Below, piece by piece: positions 40,141 to 49,240 of a stretch of DNA of 64,000 nt; position 1 is the stretch's first letter; every line of letters begins with the position of its first letter. Position numbers and translations under genes: made by a program. Location of the stretch: the NCBI GenBank assembly GCA_026004795.1, contig BPJV01000002.1, forward strand, positions 248,001 to 312,000, in the 5' to 3' direction. A model generated the notes under the pieces. It saw nothing but the letters and a program-made list of their open reading frames with translations. It made no database searches and was not told where the DNA came from. The DNA is from Pirellulaceae bacterium (GTDB lineage: Bacteria; Planctomycetota; Planctomycetia; Pirellulales; Pirellulaceae).

Positions 40141-41058
40141 TCATCCGGGTGGAAACGAGACCTCCGTATTGTGAACTTGCAAGGGATGTTGGCCTTCGAA
40201 ATACCCGCGCTTGACATAGGCCAACATGATCGGCCGCCCATCCTCGACCGAGGCGGCGGAGGTGATTCGCCCCACCACCTGCCCGCCACTGGTGATCTCA
40301 TCGCCGGCGGAAACGTCTACAGGATCGTTGGCCACGAGAAGAACGAGCTTCTTTTGTACTTGTCCCAACGCGTCCAATCGAGCTACCGTTTCCTGCCCCA
40401 AGTAGCACCCTTTCGTGAAGGAGATAGCCTGCCGATCGCGATCCAGTTCCTGGGGCAACGTCTTTTCCACTATCTCAGCACCTACCTGTGGCCACCGTGC
40501 AGCGATTCGCATCCACTCCCATTGATCCCTAGGTACTTCTCCATCTACCCCCATCTGGGCGAGCTGCCTGGTCACTGGATCGACCATCGCGGAGGGTAGG
40601 CTCATCCACGCGGTTGATTCTCCCACTGGAAAGCCCACTACTAAGGGTGTCTCCCCTGGCGAAACGCTTTCCACTCCTGCTCCCACCGCCGCCACGACTT
40701 CACGCAGTGCGCTAAGATCCACACCGAATAGCAGCATATTGTGCATCGTGTTGTCCTGATGGCGGACTTCCGCATCCTCCCGAATGATGTAGCGATCAAT
40801 ATGCTCCTGGAGCTTTTCTGGTTGAGGGTGCATGCCGATGAGGCTCACACAATCGTTGCCCCCGACGGCCAGTACGTGAGCAATCACGTGCCCACGAACA
40901 TTGGTCAAGAAGGTCTCTACGGCCTCGCCGGGCCCTAGCGACCGAACGTCATTCGTCGTCAAGTTGTGGGCGACCGTCTTGGCGTCCTTACCGACTATGT
41001 CTAGGCGGATTCCATTGGGAATCGTTCGCAGAATGCTCGATCGCGCCGAAAAGTTCAT
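40141..41058 (-). CDS. ygfZ: Folate-binding YgfZ/GcvT-like protein
   Basis: YgfZ/IBA57 family (305 aa), tetrahydrofolate-binding and linked to iron-sulphur protein repair. The diagnostic KGCYLGQETVAR occurs at about residues 216-227 (cysteine present), with the N-terminal LDIVGKDAKTVAHNLTTNDV as in GcvT-like proteins and the C-terminal barrel DVSAGDEITSGGQVVGRITS. The gene is on its own between the coiled-coil gene and an amidohydrolase. Confidence 0.9.
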   Translation of the reverse strand: MNFSARSSILRTIPNGIRLDIVGKDAKTVAHNLTTNDVRSLGPGEAVETFLTNVRGHVIAHVLAVGGNDCVSLIGMHPQPEKLQEHIDRYIIREDAEVRHQDNTMHNMLLFGVDLSALREVVAAVGAGVESVSPGETPLVVGFPVGESTAWMSLPSAMVDPVTRQLAQMGVDGEVPRDQWEWMRIAARWPQVGAEIVEKTLPQELDRDRQAISFTKGCYLGQETVARLDALGQVQKKLVLLVANDPVDVSAGDEITSGGQVVGRITSAASVEDGRPIMLAYVKRGYFEGQHPLQVHNTEVSFPPG

Positions 41059-41205
41059 TGGTAGTTCACTTCCCCGTTGCGTGTGACGTGCTTGGTATCC
41101 CGTTAACCGCTCCGTTGGATCGTCGCGTCTAGCGGCCCCTCCCGTGCCGGCCCGATCCCCCTGTGGTCGTGGCAGCGAGAAATCGAGACGAGAAGACGGT
41201 AGTCA

Positions 41206-42612
41206 CTATGCCGACTCGTCGAATTCCGTCAACGGCGCCCATCGCTGGACATCGGCGACCAGGTTTTCGAAAAGGTTTTCGGCTGTCCAATGCGGTCGCG
41301 ACTCACAGTAGACGATCGTTGCCCAAGCCCCTCGTTGAAGAGTGCCGAAAGAGCCCTGGATACCGAGTGCCTTCGCTGCACGAGAGGTGATTCCGGCAAC
41401 GACCCATCGCGGATCGAGCCAGGGAAACTGATGAGCGCAGGCAATCGCTTCCTGCCAGATATCCAAGTCGGGATTGGTGGCACGGGAATCGGTCCCCAAG
41501 ACTACCGTGAGCCGTCCGGTCAACATCTGACGTAAAGGATACTGATCATGTTGGAAGTGGCGATGGGTACGCGGACAGAATACGATGCTGGCCCCCGGGT
41601 GTTTGTGCATCACCTCCAGCTCTGCGGAGGCCAGATAATTCCCGTGAACCACCAGGCAACGGTCCGCCTGCAGGAACCACCGCAGTGATTCGCCTAACGT
41701 TGGTGAGGGAACTTCCGGCGGGAACTGCAGTTTCCGCCACAGGGCAGCCAACGGCCCGCCTCCATCATCGAGATACTGCCGCTCGGCGGGACTTTCTGCC
41801 ACATGCATCGCCACCAATCGCTTCGACATGAGCTGAGCAAGGCGAGTCAACCACGGTTCGGACCAGTAAATCGAATAAGGGGCGTGGGGTGACAGGCCGG
41901 TTTGCCACAAGCAGTTCGCCCCACACCGAGTGGCGGAATCGTCCCCAGGCCGTCGGCCCCCGGTGGAAAGTTGTTGACTCGTTGTCGCAGGTCTCCACCC
42001 ATCGTACTCCTGCAGTTTACCTTTAGCCCACTGCCAGGTGGTCTCCAGACGCTGCTGATTGAGCCCCAGCACTTCACACAACGCGATCACGCGGGGAAAC
42101 ATGGTGGAGAGGAGATGACGGTTGGCCGACGGCGGTAACCGCCTTCGGCCGCCAAGCAACAAAGGGTGGTCGGGAGACGCAGGGAATTGGTCCCATTGAT
42201 ACCTTAGTTCCGAGGGGTAGCTGGCAATATCGACTACAACTCCAGTCCCAGCCTCCCAACACTCGCGCAGTCCCTGTTGAAGCGGGTTCGCTCCCTGCCG
42301 GGCGTTGCTTTGGGGATGACGGTCGGCTACACGGCGCTGCCGATACTGAAAGACTGCATCGATCCAGTCGGCAAATGATGCGCCGGGAGGTAAGGGCTGG
42401 CAAAGGTCACTAAACTCTAGGTGCGTATGCGCGTTGATGAACGCCGGAGCCAACACGCAATCACCGAGATCAACTGCTGGTTGCGAAAGACCATGGCGGC
42501 GCAAGCTACCGACGTCGATCACTTGACCGTCTCGCAGTTGGATATACCCCGGCGAATGGATTCGCGTGGAGGATTCGATAATGAATCGGGCGCGCAGAGT
42601 GATCGAGTCCAT
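41206..42612 (-). CDS. Amidohydrolase (chlorohydrolase/SsnA-MtaD type)
   Basis: Metal-dependent deaminase or hydrolase (468 aa) of the amidohydrolase superfamily: LAPAFINAHTHLEFSDL (HxH), LSPHAPYS, VAMHVAESPAERQYL (metal His plus Glu), CLVVHGNYL (His) and LGTDSRATNPDLDIWQE (Asp). The closest known types are 5-methylthioadenosine/guanine-type deaminases; the substrate is unclear. The start at 42612 lies 45 bases from the divergent glycosylase gene; an in-frame ATG at 42687 would overlap it. A cryptic hydrophilic segment (WRPATTSQQLSTGGRRPGDD) interrupts the barrel around residue 215. Confidence 0.87.
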   Translation of the reverse strand: MDSITLRARFIIESSTRIHSPGYIQLRDGQVIDVGSLRRHGLSQPAVDLGDCVLAPAFINAHTHLEFSDLCQPLPPGASFADWIDAVFQYRQRRVADRHPQSNARQGANPLQQGLRECWEAGTGVVVDIASYPSELRYQWDQFPASPDHPLLLGGRRRLPPSANRHLLSTMFPRVIALCEVLGLNQQRLETTWQWAKGKLQEYDGWRPATTSQQLSTGGRRPGDDSATRCGANCLWQTGLSPHAPYSIYWSEPWLTRLAQLMSKRLVAMHVAESPAERQYLDDGGGPLAALWRKLQFPPEVPSPTLGESLRWFLQADRCLVVHGNYLASAELEVMHKHPGASIVFCPRTHRHFQHDQYPLRQMLTGRLTVVLGTDSRATNPDLDIWQEAIACAHQFPWLDPRWVVAGITSRAAKALGIQGSFGTLQRGAWATIVYCESRPHWTAENLFENLVADVQRWAPLTEFDESA

Positions 42613-42657
42613 CAGACCTTGTGTCGTGAGTTCCGTCGAGATTATCTCTATCAGTCT

Positions 42658-43392
42658 ATGTGGCAGGACATCATGCAAGAACCCCAACTAGCACGATCCG
42701 ATCGGCTAAGCAAGCGATTCTTTGCCCGAACTCCACAACGAGTAGCGCCAGAGCTGTTGGGAAAAACCATCGTTCGCCAACTCCCTTCCGGAGAAATACT
42801 GCGTGGCGTCATCGTGGAGACGGAGGCCTACCTCGCCAGCGACGATCCGGCCAGCCATAGTGCACGTGGCCTGACTCGCAAAAATCGTTCGATGTTCAGG
42901 GCGGGCGGTACTCTTTACGTCTATGCGATTCATTCGCGTCATTGCATGAATGTGGTAACCCAGCGCGAGAACGTCGGTTCCGCGGTTTTGATCCGCGCCG
43001 TGGAACCATTGGAAGGGTGGTTCCGCATGGCGGCGGCCCGCGGTGTCCAGCAAGCCCCTACCAACTCGACCCGCTGGGCTTCTTGGGCACGCCAACTGAC
43101 AACCGGACCGGGACGTTTATGTCAAGCGCTTGACGTCTGTCGATTGCTCGACGGTGTTGATCTTACGACCAGCGATCAAGTGTGGATCGAGGATACGCCA
43201 TCGGAACTGCGCGCCGTGCGTTGGGCGACTCGCCGCGGCCCGCGTATTGGCATCACTCGGGCGCAGGAATTGGCGCTGCGCTATTTTATCGACGGCCACC
43301 GGTGTGTCAGCGGCTGCGCGCGGGATCACACTCGTGGCCGGCACTGGACTTTTTATGAATGCCTCCTATCGACGCGACCATGCGAACACTAA
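42658..43392 (+). CDS. DNA-3-methyladenine glycosylase (AAG/MPG family)
   Basis: Base-excision repair glycosylase for alkylated purines (244 aa). The catalytic core VETEAYLASDDPASHSARG (Glu at the active site, Tyr and the HxxxG element), KNRSMFRAGGTLYVYAIHS and TTGPGRLCQALDV match the AAG/MPG fold. The open frame extends upstream to 42421, but residues before the ATG at 42658 are unlike the family and would cover the divergent amidohydrolase start. ATG at 42673 is a second option. Confidence 0.88.
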   Translation: MWQDIMQEPQLARSDRLSKRFFARTPQRVAPELLGKTIVRQLPSGEILRGVIVETEAYLASDDPASHSARGLTRKNRSMFRAGGTLYVYAIHSRHCMNVVTQRENVGSAVLIRAVEPLEGWFRMAAARGVQQAPTNSTRWASWARQLTTGPGRLCQALDVCRLLDGVDLTTSDQVWIEDTPSELRAVRWATRRGPRIGITRAQELALRYFIDGHRCVSGCARDHTRGRHWTFYECLLSTRPCEH

Positions 43393-43801
43393 GGCATCCC
43401 CATTCTCCGTCCCTCCGGGGTGGCGTATCGGTCCTGGTTTCCCACCGGCAAGCCCTATTCCCACTCCAAGTGAGACGGACACTGGATGCCTATCGACAAG
43501 CGATCTGGCTGGGACCGCTTCGTTCCTTGACCTTCGTCGTTGACACTGAGTCCGTCAGCCCCCCTGGCTGGCTCAGGGCACTCTTCCCGGCTGGCATCCT
43601 GGCGAGGGGTAGTCGATTTCCACGTTGCCGCTCCGGCGGCTCAACCACCACGTGGACAAGAGTACAATGAACGGTTGCGGATCGGCGCAGCAAGCCCGAT
43701 GACGCCCGCAACGGGTGAACCCCTCCTCGGCGACGCCGCTGAAGTGGAATTCGATCCCTCACCGTGTTGTTGTATCATTCTCACCCCACATCGAGAAAGT
43801 G
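43393..43801. other. Intergenic region
   Basis: About 410 bases between the glycosylase and the ceramidase-like gene, on the same strand. Several short frames in both directions have no conserved motif. I see no RNA gene. Confidence 0.35.
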
Positions 43802-45277
43802 ATGAGGCTCCCCATGAGAATCTTCATGTGGCGACAGCGCCTGGCCAATACGATGCGACTGGTCCATGCGACCGTATTCATGTTTCTGCTGAGCAGCCTG
43901 GGCGGGGCCCAATGGATGCGCCGGGTTAGAGCCGCGGAGCCGCTGCAGATGGCCTCTTTCGAAGTTCGGATCGATCCCCGTGTCGGGAAACCCCTGGCCT
44001 ACGACCCCATGGTGGAAAGCACTGGTCCGCTCAGTTGCCGGGGAATCGTCTTGTTACCGCGGGATCAGTCGGCCATCGTCTTGGCCGCCGTCGATTGGCT
44101 GGGGGTCGCCAATGAAGCACAAACAGTGTTTAAACAGAAAATTGCTCGTGCCGCCCACACCGATCCACAACGTGTCCTGGTGCATGCTCTCCACCAGCAC
44201 GATGCGCCCCGCTGCGATCTGACTTCGGCGAAGATTCTCGCGGAGTATGGCATCGCCGAACAATTCTATGACACGGAGTATCTGATCGAGTCGATGGATC
44301 GTGCGGCGGCCGCCGTGGAGCAGGCGATGGGTCGTTTACAACCGGTAACTGGATTGCGTTATGGGCGGGCGAAGGTGCAGCAGGTAGCCTCCAATCGACG
44401 GTTGATCGGCCCAGACGGAAAAGTCTTCGCCACACGCTACACCGCATGCCGCGACGAGAAGTTGCGTGCTTTGCCCGAAGGAGTAATCGATCCGTGGTTG
44501 CAGATGCTCATTTTCGAAAGCCAGTCGGGGCCACTGGCCGTTCTTACCTTCTATGCTACGCATCCGCAGAGCTACTATCGGACTGGCCAATCGAATCCGG
44601 ATTTTATCGGCATGGCGCGCGATCAACGCCAAGCCACCACGGGCGTGCCGCATGTACACTTCAACGGCGCAGGAGGAAACGTCGGAGCCGGAAAGTACAA
44701 CGACGGTGCTCCGGCGAATCGTGCTGTGTTGGCCGAGCGGGTTCGCAAGGCGATGCGCGAAGCGTGGGAGACGGCCGCACCACCGGAACCAATCCAGGTT
44801 GTCGATTGGAGTGTGGTGACCGTTCGACTGCCGTTGGGATCGCACCTGAATGCCACGGTGCATCGTCAGGTCCTAGCGGACGAAGGTGCCTCGACATTGG
44901 ACAGGCTGGGAGCCGCTAAGAAACTGGCACTGCTCCAACGCCATCCCGATGGAGTGGAAATCGACGTGGGACGACTGCGGCTCGACGACCAGTGGATCCT
45001 GTGGATGCCCGGCGAATTGTTCGTCGAATATCAGTTGGCTGCCCAAGCGATGCGTCCTCAGGACCGTGTCATGATGGCAGCATACGGTGAGTATGGTACG
45101 GGGTACATCGGCACGCGCGTCGCCTACCCGCAAGGTGGATACGAAGTGAGCGAGCGGGCGTCTAATGTGGCACCTGAAAGTGAATTTGTGCTGGTGGAGG
45201 CGATGCGGCAGTTGCTCGAGGTAGATAAGCCCGTGTGGCCGAGCGAATTCACGGAAACCCGCGGTAGCTTACCGTAA
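43802..45277 (+). CDS. Neutral/alkaline ceramidase-like exported protein
   Basis: 491 aa, similar by motif to the N-terminal catalytic domain of neutral ceramidases. A signal-like stretch (VHATVFMFLLSSLGGAQWM) follows a basic N-terminus. Seen: the zinc-binding HALHQHDAP (usually THTHSGP), LTFYATHPQSYYRTG (second histidine), NPDFIGMARD and VHFNGAGGNVGAGKYND, the glycine-rich loop of the family; EYGTGYIGTRVAYPQGGYE lies near the end. The C-terminal immunoglobulin-like domain of full ceramidases is short or absent. In bacteria these hydrolyse ceramides or act on related amides; the substrate is inferred. ATG at 43802 or 43814. The gene lies in the same window as a sphingoid-type synthase. Confidence 0.75.
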   Translation: MRLPMRIFMWRQRLANTMRLVHATVFMFLLSSLGGAQWMRRVRAAEPLQMASFEVRIDPRVGKPLAYDPMVESTGPLSCRGIVLLPRDQSAIVLAAVDWLGVANEAQTVFKQKIARAAHTDPQRVLVHALHQHDAPRCDLTSAKILAEYGIAEQFYDTEYLIESMDRAAAAVEQAMGRLQPVTGLRYGRAKVQQVASNRRLIGPDGKVFATRYTACRDEKLRALPEGVIDPWLQMLIFESQSGPLAVLTFYATHPQSYYRTGQSNPDFIGMARDQRQATTGVPHVHFNGAGGNVGAGKYNDGAPANRAVLAERVRKAMREAWETAAPPEPIQVVDWSVVTVRLPLGSHLNATVHRQVLADEGASTLDRLGAAKKLALLQRHPDGVEIDVGRLRLDDQWILWMPGELFVEYQLAAQAMRPQDRVMMAAYGEYGTGYIGTRVAYPQGGYEVSERASNVAPESEFVLVEAMRQLLEVDKPVWPSEFTETRGSLP

Positions 45278-45441
45278 GCATACCGTGCCTGATACCATCG
45301 GAAGTGAGGTTCCCATGAAGATGGCATCGCCGCAGGAGCACGTCCGGTGGCTTAGAGACGACGGAATCCCACCCGCTACGCACCAGAAATTCAGCTCATC
45401 CCCAGCGACGTGAACGATCGCACAGTCAGGAGCGCACGATT

Positions 45442-46284
45442 TTGACCACCGAAGCAGAGGGCGTCGATGCGGCGACAGCAACCGTGTTCCTGGTTTCAGG
45501 AGGTACCGGCCACACGTGTGAGGCGCTCTTCACCGCGGCGATGGCTCAGTTTCCATCCCAGAGTGTGCATGTCCAGCGCTACTACAAGCTGCGCGACACA
45601 GACGCAGTCGCGCGCGTAGTGCGGATGGCGGCTCGGCACCGCGCAGTCATTCTGCACACGCTGGTCGACCCGCAAACGCGTCGGGTTCTCGATCAGACGT
45701 CCCTCGAGCTTCAGGTGCAAGCCGTCGATTTGCTCGGTCCAACGATCAGTGCCTTGGCCGACCACTTCGGTTCGCCACCGATCGGCCGTCCCGGGCTGCT
45801 CTACGAGTTGGCCAGAGAACAGTTCGAGCGGATCGAAGCCGTCGACTATACGTTGGCCCATGATGATGGCCAACGTATCGATGAGCTGTCGCAGGCCGAC
45901 GTGGTTCTGGTAGGCGTCTCGCGTGTTTCGAAAAGCGTAACATGTTTCTACCTGGCCATGCGAGGGCTACGTGCCGGAAACGTCCCGCTGACACCTCCCA
46001 TCAGGATTCCCGAGGAGCTGGACCGGCTCCCACCTGATCGCGTCATCGGGCTGACCATGCAGCCGGCGCGACTGGTCGCCATTCGCCGCCAACGATTAGA
46101 GCGGATCCATGGCGACCAACATACCGATTACGTGGATTTGCGCGCCGTAGCTCGGGAGTTGCATGAGGCAGAACGGCAATTCGCACTGCGAAATTGGACG
46201 TGCATCGATGTGTCCTACAAAGCCACGGAGGAAGTGGCGGCTGAAATCGTCACTCGTCTAAGGCCTCCTCCGGAAGCACGATGA
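45442..46284 (+). CDS. ppsR: PEP synthase/PPDK regulatory protein PpsR (bifunctional kinase/pyrophosphorylase)
   Basis: DUF299 family protein that turns PEP synthase or pyruvate phosphate dikinase off by ADP-dependent phosphorylation and on by phosphate-dependent removal. 280 aa. Seen: VFLVSGGTGHTCEALF (N-terminal), DYTLAHDDGQ, VLVGVSRVSKSVTCFYLA (P-loop-like, normally GVSRTSKTP) and GLRAGNVPLTP. The start codon is TTG at 45442 with AGGAG about nine bases upstream. The 3' end overlaps the convergent universal stress gene by 35 bases. Confidence 0.9.
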   Translation: MTTEAEGVDAATATVFLVSGGTGHTCEALFTAAMAQFPSQSVHVQRYYKLRDTDAVARVVRMAARHRAVILHTLVDPQTRRVLDQTSLELQVQAVDLLGPTISALADHFGSPPIGRPGLLYELAREQFERIEAVDYTLAHDDGQRIDELSQADVVLVGVSRVSKSVTCFYLAMRGLRAGNVPLTPPIRIPEELDRLPPDRVIGLTMQPARLVAIRRQRLERIHGDQHTDYVDLRAVARELHEAERQFALRNWTCIDVSYKATEEVAAEIVTRLRPPPEAR

Positions 46285-46714
46285 CGGGGCAGTGCGCCCC
46301 GCGCAATACCACTTCCGCCGTCGATCCGATAAACAACTTCTCCATGTGCTGCCGCACTCCCGCCCTCCCCATGACGATCGCATCGACGTCGAAGTCTTTC
46401 GCCTTGCGAATGATCTCCAGGAAAGGCAAACCCTCCGTTACGATGCAGTCGACTTGCACGTCCTCGCGTGCAGGTTGGCGATAAGTGTCCATATGATGTT
46501 CGGCTGCTGCGCGCATCACCTTCGCCGCCTGTTCGCGGGAAGCAAGCTCGTGAGTTTCGATCGCATCGAGCACTTTAGCGTCGATGACGTGGAGGATTAC
46601 GATAAGCGGTTCCTCCCCGTCAACGCTGTTCATCGCCCAATGAAACGCCTTATCCGAAGCATCAGAAAAATCGACCGGTACCAACAAAGTATTCAAGGTT
46701 GCACGCTGAACCAT
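46250..46714 (-). CDS. Universal stress protein (UspA family)
   Basis: 154-residue ATP-binding-type Usp fold: TLLVPVDFSDASDKAF (N-terminal beta strand), DVDAIVMGRAGVRQHMEKLF, then GSTAEVVLRGAHCPVIVLP, in which the ATP-loop pattern Gx2Gx9GS is visible. AAGGAGAG seven bases before the ATG at 46714 fixes the start; upstream in-frame sequence is not family-like. Overlaps the end of ppsR on the other strand. Confidence 0.9.
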   Translation of the reverse strand: MVQRATLNTLLVPVDFSDASDKAFHWAMNSVDGEEPLIVILHVIDAKVLDAIETHELASREQAAKVMRAAAEHHMDTYRQPAREDVQVDCIVTEGLPFLEIIRKAKDFDVDAIVMGRAGVRQHMEKLFIGSTAEVVLRGAHCPVIVLPEEALDE

Positions 46715-46987
46715 TTTCACTCTCCTTTTACGAGGATATCCTGGAGTATACCCTTGGCGGAACTGTCCATCTGGAGGCGCTCGCCAGCGTGTGGTTCCGA
46801 TCGCTGACCGCAAGCACAAGCAGCTACTTGCCGCGGCGGATGAAATCCTCAGCCTACATCGCTGGTCGTCCGGGTCAGGAGTGCCGCACTCGATTCGCGC
46901 TCGTCCGTTTCATCCTTGCTCTTCCGACAGGTGCAACTTCGACCGTGGCAACGGCGGTAATTCACTGCAATGACATGCACCGTCCGG

Positions 46988-49213
46988 TCACGGTTGGTCG
47001 GCAGGAACGACCCGCAGCTCAAGCGGCGTGGCTGGTAGCCATACCGTAAGCTCTCGTTCCATTGCTCGCTGCTTGACTCGTTCTAATTCGGCCGCCAGAG
47101 CGCTGACGACTGGTGGCAGATCCTGGGGAGTAGACGTCAGCGTCTCACCATTCTCCTCAATTTCCGCCTTCCAGGCCTCCAATCGCTCGACGGCTTGTGG
47201 ATTGGCGCGCCAACGTACTTTCATTTCCGCTACCGCCCACAAAGTATACGTTCCGGGAGGAGTATTCGGTGCGATCGTAAGGGTTCCTGTCGCCTCCATA
47301 GCCCCCTGGGGAATCTTCACTTCTCCCAGGGAAACGTTCGGCGGCAGGTTTTGTGGTCGGACGATACACTCCGCATCGCCGCCGTCACGACGCGTTATTC
47401 GGATCGTGATCTCCTGCTTGCTGCCGACTGCGCACGTGAGTGGCGCATTATCACCAAGATGCACTGTACATGGCGCCACATCTTGACCGGCAACGTGAAG
47501 CATGAGGTGATTGGTGAGCCGCCCTTGAGTAATGTTGCGCTGCGGAGTGGCGGCCCATTGGACGGTGGCCGCGACCGCCTCGACGGGCTGGCTCCCTTCG
47601 CCCTGCGGATGGAGCAGGATGCGAACAGGGCCTGTCCACGAGGGAGCATCTGCCGCCGCTTCCAGCAACACGATACCGGAATCGGCGCCGGCGGGAATCG
47701 TCGCCGGGTAACACCGTGTTCCCGGTGGAAGCCCCTCGATGCTCGCCCGCACCGGCCCGCTATAACCATCTATGCGATGCAGCAAAACGCGAAAGGCTAC
47801 GGTTCCGCCGCGTAGCAAATGAGTTCCCTGCGGACGAGCCGCTTTGATGTCCGCCGAGGGGAATAGAGGCCAGGCCAGCGCAGCCATACCGGGCTGTGGT
47901 GAGCGAATCTCTGCTTCGGCAGCAGTGCTACCAGGCGGTCGCTCCCCCCGTTGGTCGTCGCGCACCTCGATGCGATACCTTCCGTCTTCGGGTGCGGTCC
48001 AAGTGACGATCGGGTCCGGAGCGATGAACGTTACCTCCAATCCAGTGCGATGGATCCCATCTTGTTGATGAGCCACCAAGTGCGGAGGGTCGATGGCGTT
48101 ACCCTGCCCGTCTGCGATGCGATAGACCAACAAATGGGGATCGGTCAATTGGCTCCACTGCGCCGAACGCACTTCGCAAACCAGCGTTTGTCCCTTCCGC
48201 ATCGGCAACTGGAGTGACGAACTCGCATCGTCCAGCGACGGCAGAAACACGGAGAATGGAGGTCTTGCCAGGTGTTCATCAAGCAATGGCAGTACACGAT
48301 CGTCGCGATTGGCCAGTTGGAAACGAGGATGGGGCGCGTTCGGGAAAAAGCTGGGCAGTCGCGAGAGCTCAGAGAACTTGAGTCGAGGTAACGAAATCCC
48401 CGGCTCCAGCGTGGTCAACAAGAGCTCGTCGAGACAGCACTTCCTCGGATCCCCCGTACCGCTGTGGTCCGTCACCACTTCCAAGGCGTAGTGAAAGTCC
48501 GGTCCTCCGCGGTACAGAACGTCGTAAACCTCCAGGAAGTGCGCACCCGCCTGCTCGGCCCGCCAGTCGATGCGCGCCGGCCAATCACGCACAGCATGTC
48601 CCAACGCCACCAGCTTCCCCGCCGGGTCGTGGAGGGCCAGCCGCAGCGTGGCGCGTGAATCGAGAGCTGCTGCGTAAGCGACGGCCGCCAACCGTTCACC
48701 GGATTCCAACTCGATGCGGAACCACTGGCGATCTCTCGCCTGGCAGTTCGCTTCGTAGACCACGCCAGGACGTAGCGTCTGTGCGGCGCTGCTGTCCACC
48801 GCCGGTTGGCTGAGGTATTCGACATCGGCATCGACGACCAACAACCGACGCGGGTTCGAGATGCCAAACCGCCCGTCTACCATGCCATCGTGTAGCCCCG
48901 GTGCCAAGTCAGTGCAATCAATCGCAAATTCCTCCGTCGGCACAGAGAACTTGGCGATGCCACCCAGCGAAGTTTTCAGCGACGAGAACCGACGTCCCTG
49001 CGGCCACAAATAGAGATGCCGAAGTTCATCGAGATCTACCCCACGGGGGCGCACGACCACTTGATCCTGGCGTGGCAAAACGCAGCGGGACCAACCATGA
49101 AGTTGAACGGTGGGAAACTGGCTACGCGCCGACGAAATAGAACAAGCGAACAGCAAACCGGCCCAACAAACGACCCGCCAATTGATCCCTGTCCGCCCTC
49201 CGCGATGATCCAT
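46988..49213 (-). CDS. Large exported beta-rich protein, unknown function
   Basis: 741 aa with a signal peptide (NWRVVCWAGLLFACSISSARS). Mostly beta-sandwich in character: an N-terminal domain (WPQGRRFSSLKTSLGGIAKF), pre-peptidase C-terminal (PPC)-like segments (WFRIELESGERLAAVAYAAA; ARIDWRAEQAGAHFLEVYDV) and Ig-like repeats (GGTVAFRVLLHRIDGYSGPV; TLTIAPNTPPGTYTLWAVAE). No catalytic residues evident. Last gene of an operon with DUF1501 and DUF1549/1553 genes, a set very common in Planctomycetes; proteins like this one are often the third member there. Probable surface or periplasmic binding protein. Confidence 0.75.
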   Translation of the reverse strand: MDHRGGRTGINWRVVCWAGLLFACSISSARSQFPTVQLHGWSRCVLPRQDQVVVRPRGVDLDELRHLYLWPQGRRFSSLKTSLGGIAKFSVPTEEFAIDCTDLAPGLHDGMVDGRFGISNPRRLLVVDADVEYLSQPAVDSSAAQTLRPGVVYEANCQARDRQWFRIELESGERLAAVAYAAALDSRATLRLALHDPAGKLVALGHAVRDWPARIDWRAEQAGAHFLEVYDVLYRGGPDFHYALEVVTDHSGTGDPRKCCLDELLLTTLEPGISLPRLKFSELSRLPSFFPNAPHPRFQLANRDDRVLPLLDEHLARPPFSVFLPSLDDASSSLQLPMRKGQTLVCEVRSAQWSQLTDPHLLVYRIADGQGNAIDPPHLVAHQQDGIHRTGLEVTFIAPDPIVTWTAPEDGRYRIEVRDDQRGERPPGSTAAEAEIRSPQPGMAALAWPLFPSADIKAARPQGTHLLRGGTVAFRVLLHRIDGYSGPVRASIEGLPPGTRCYPATIPAGADSGIVLLEAAADAPSWTGPVRILLHPQGEGSQPVEAVAATVQWAATPQRNITQGRLTNHLMLHVAGQDVAPCTVHLGDNAPLTCAVGSKQEITIRITRRDGGDAECIVRPQNLPPNVSLGEVKIPQGAMEATGTLTIAPNTPPGTYTLWAVAEMKVRWRANPQAVERLEAWKAEIEENGETLTSTPQDLPPVVSALAAELERVKQRAMERELTVWLPATPLELRVVPADQP

Positions 49214-49240
49214 TGCTTCATTCTTGCCTGGTACGAGCTA

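Noticed and set aside
42421-42657. Upstream extension of the 3-methyladenine glycosylase
   Set aside because: It covers the divergent amidohydrolase gene start and shows no similarity to the glycosylase family.
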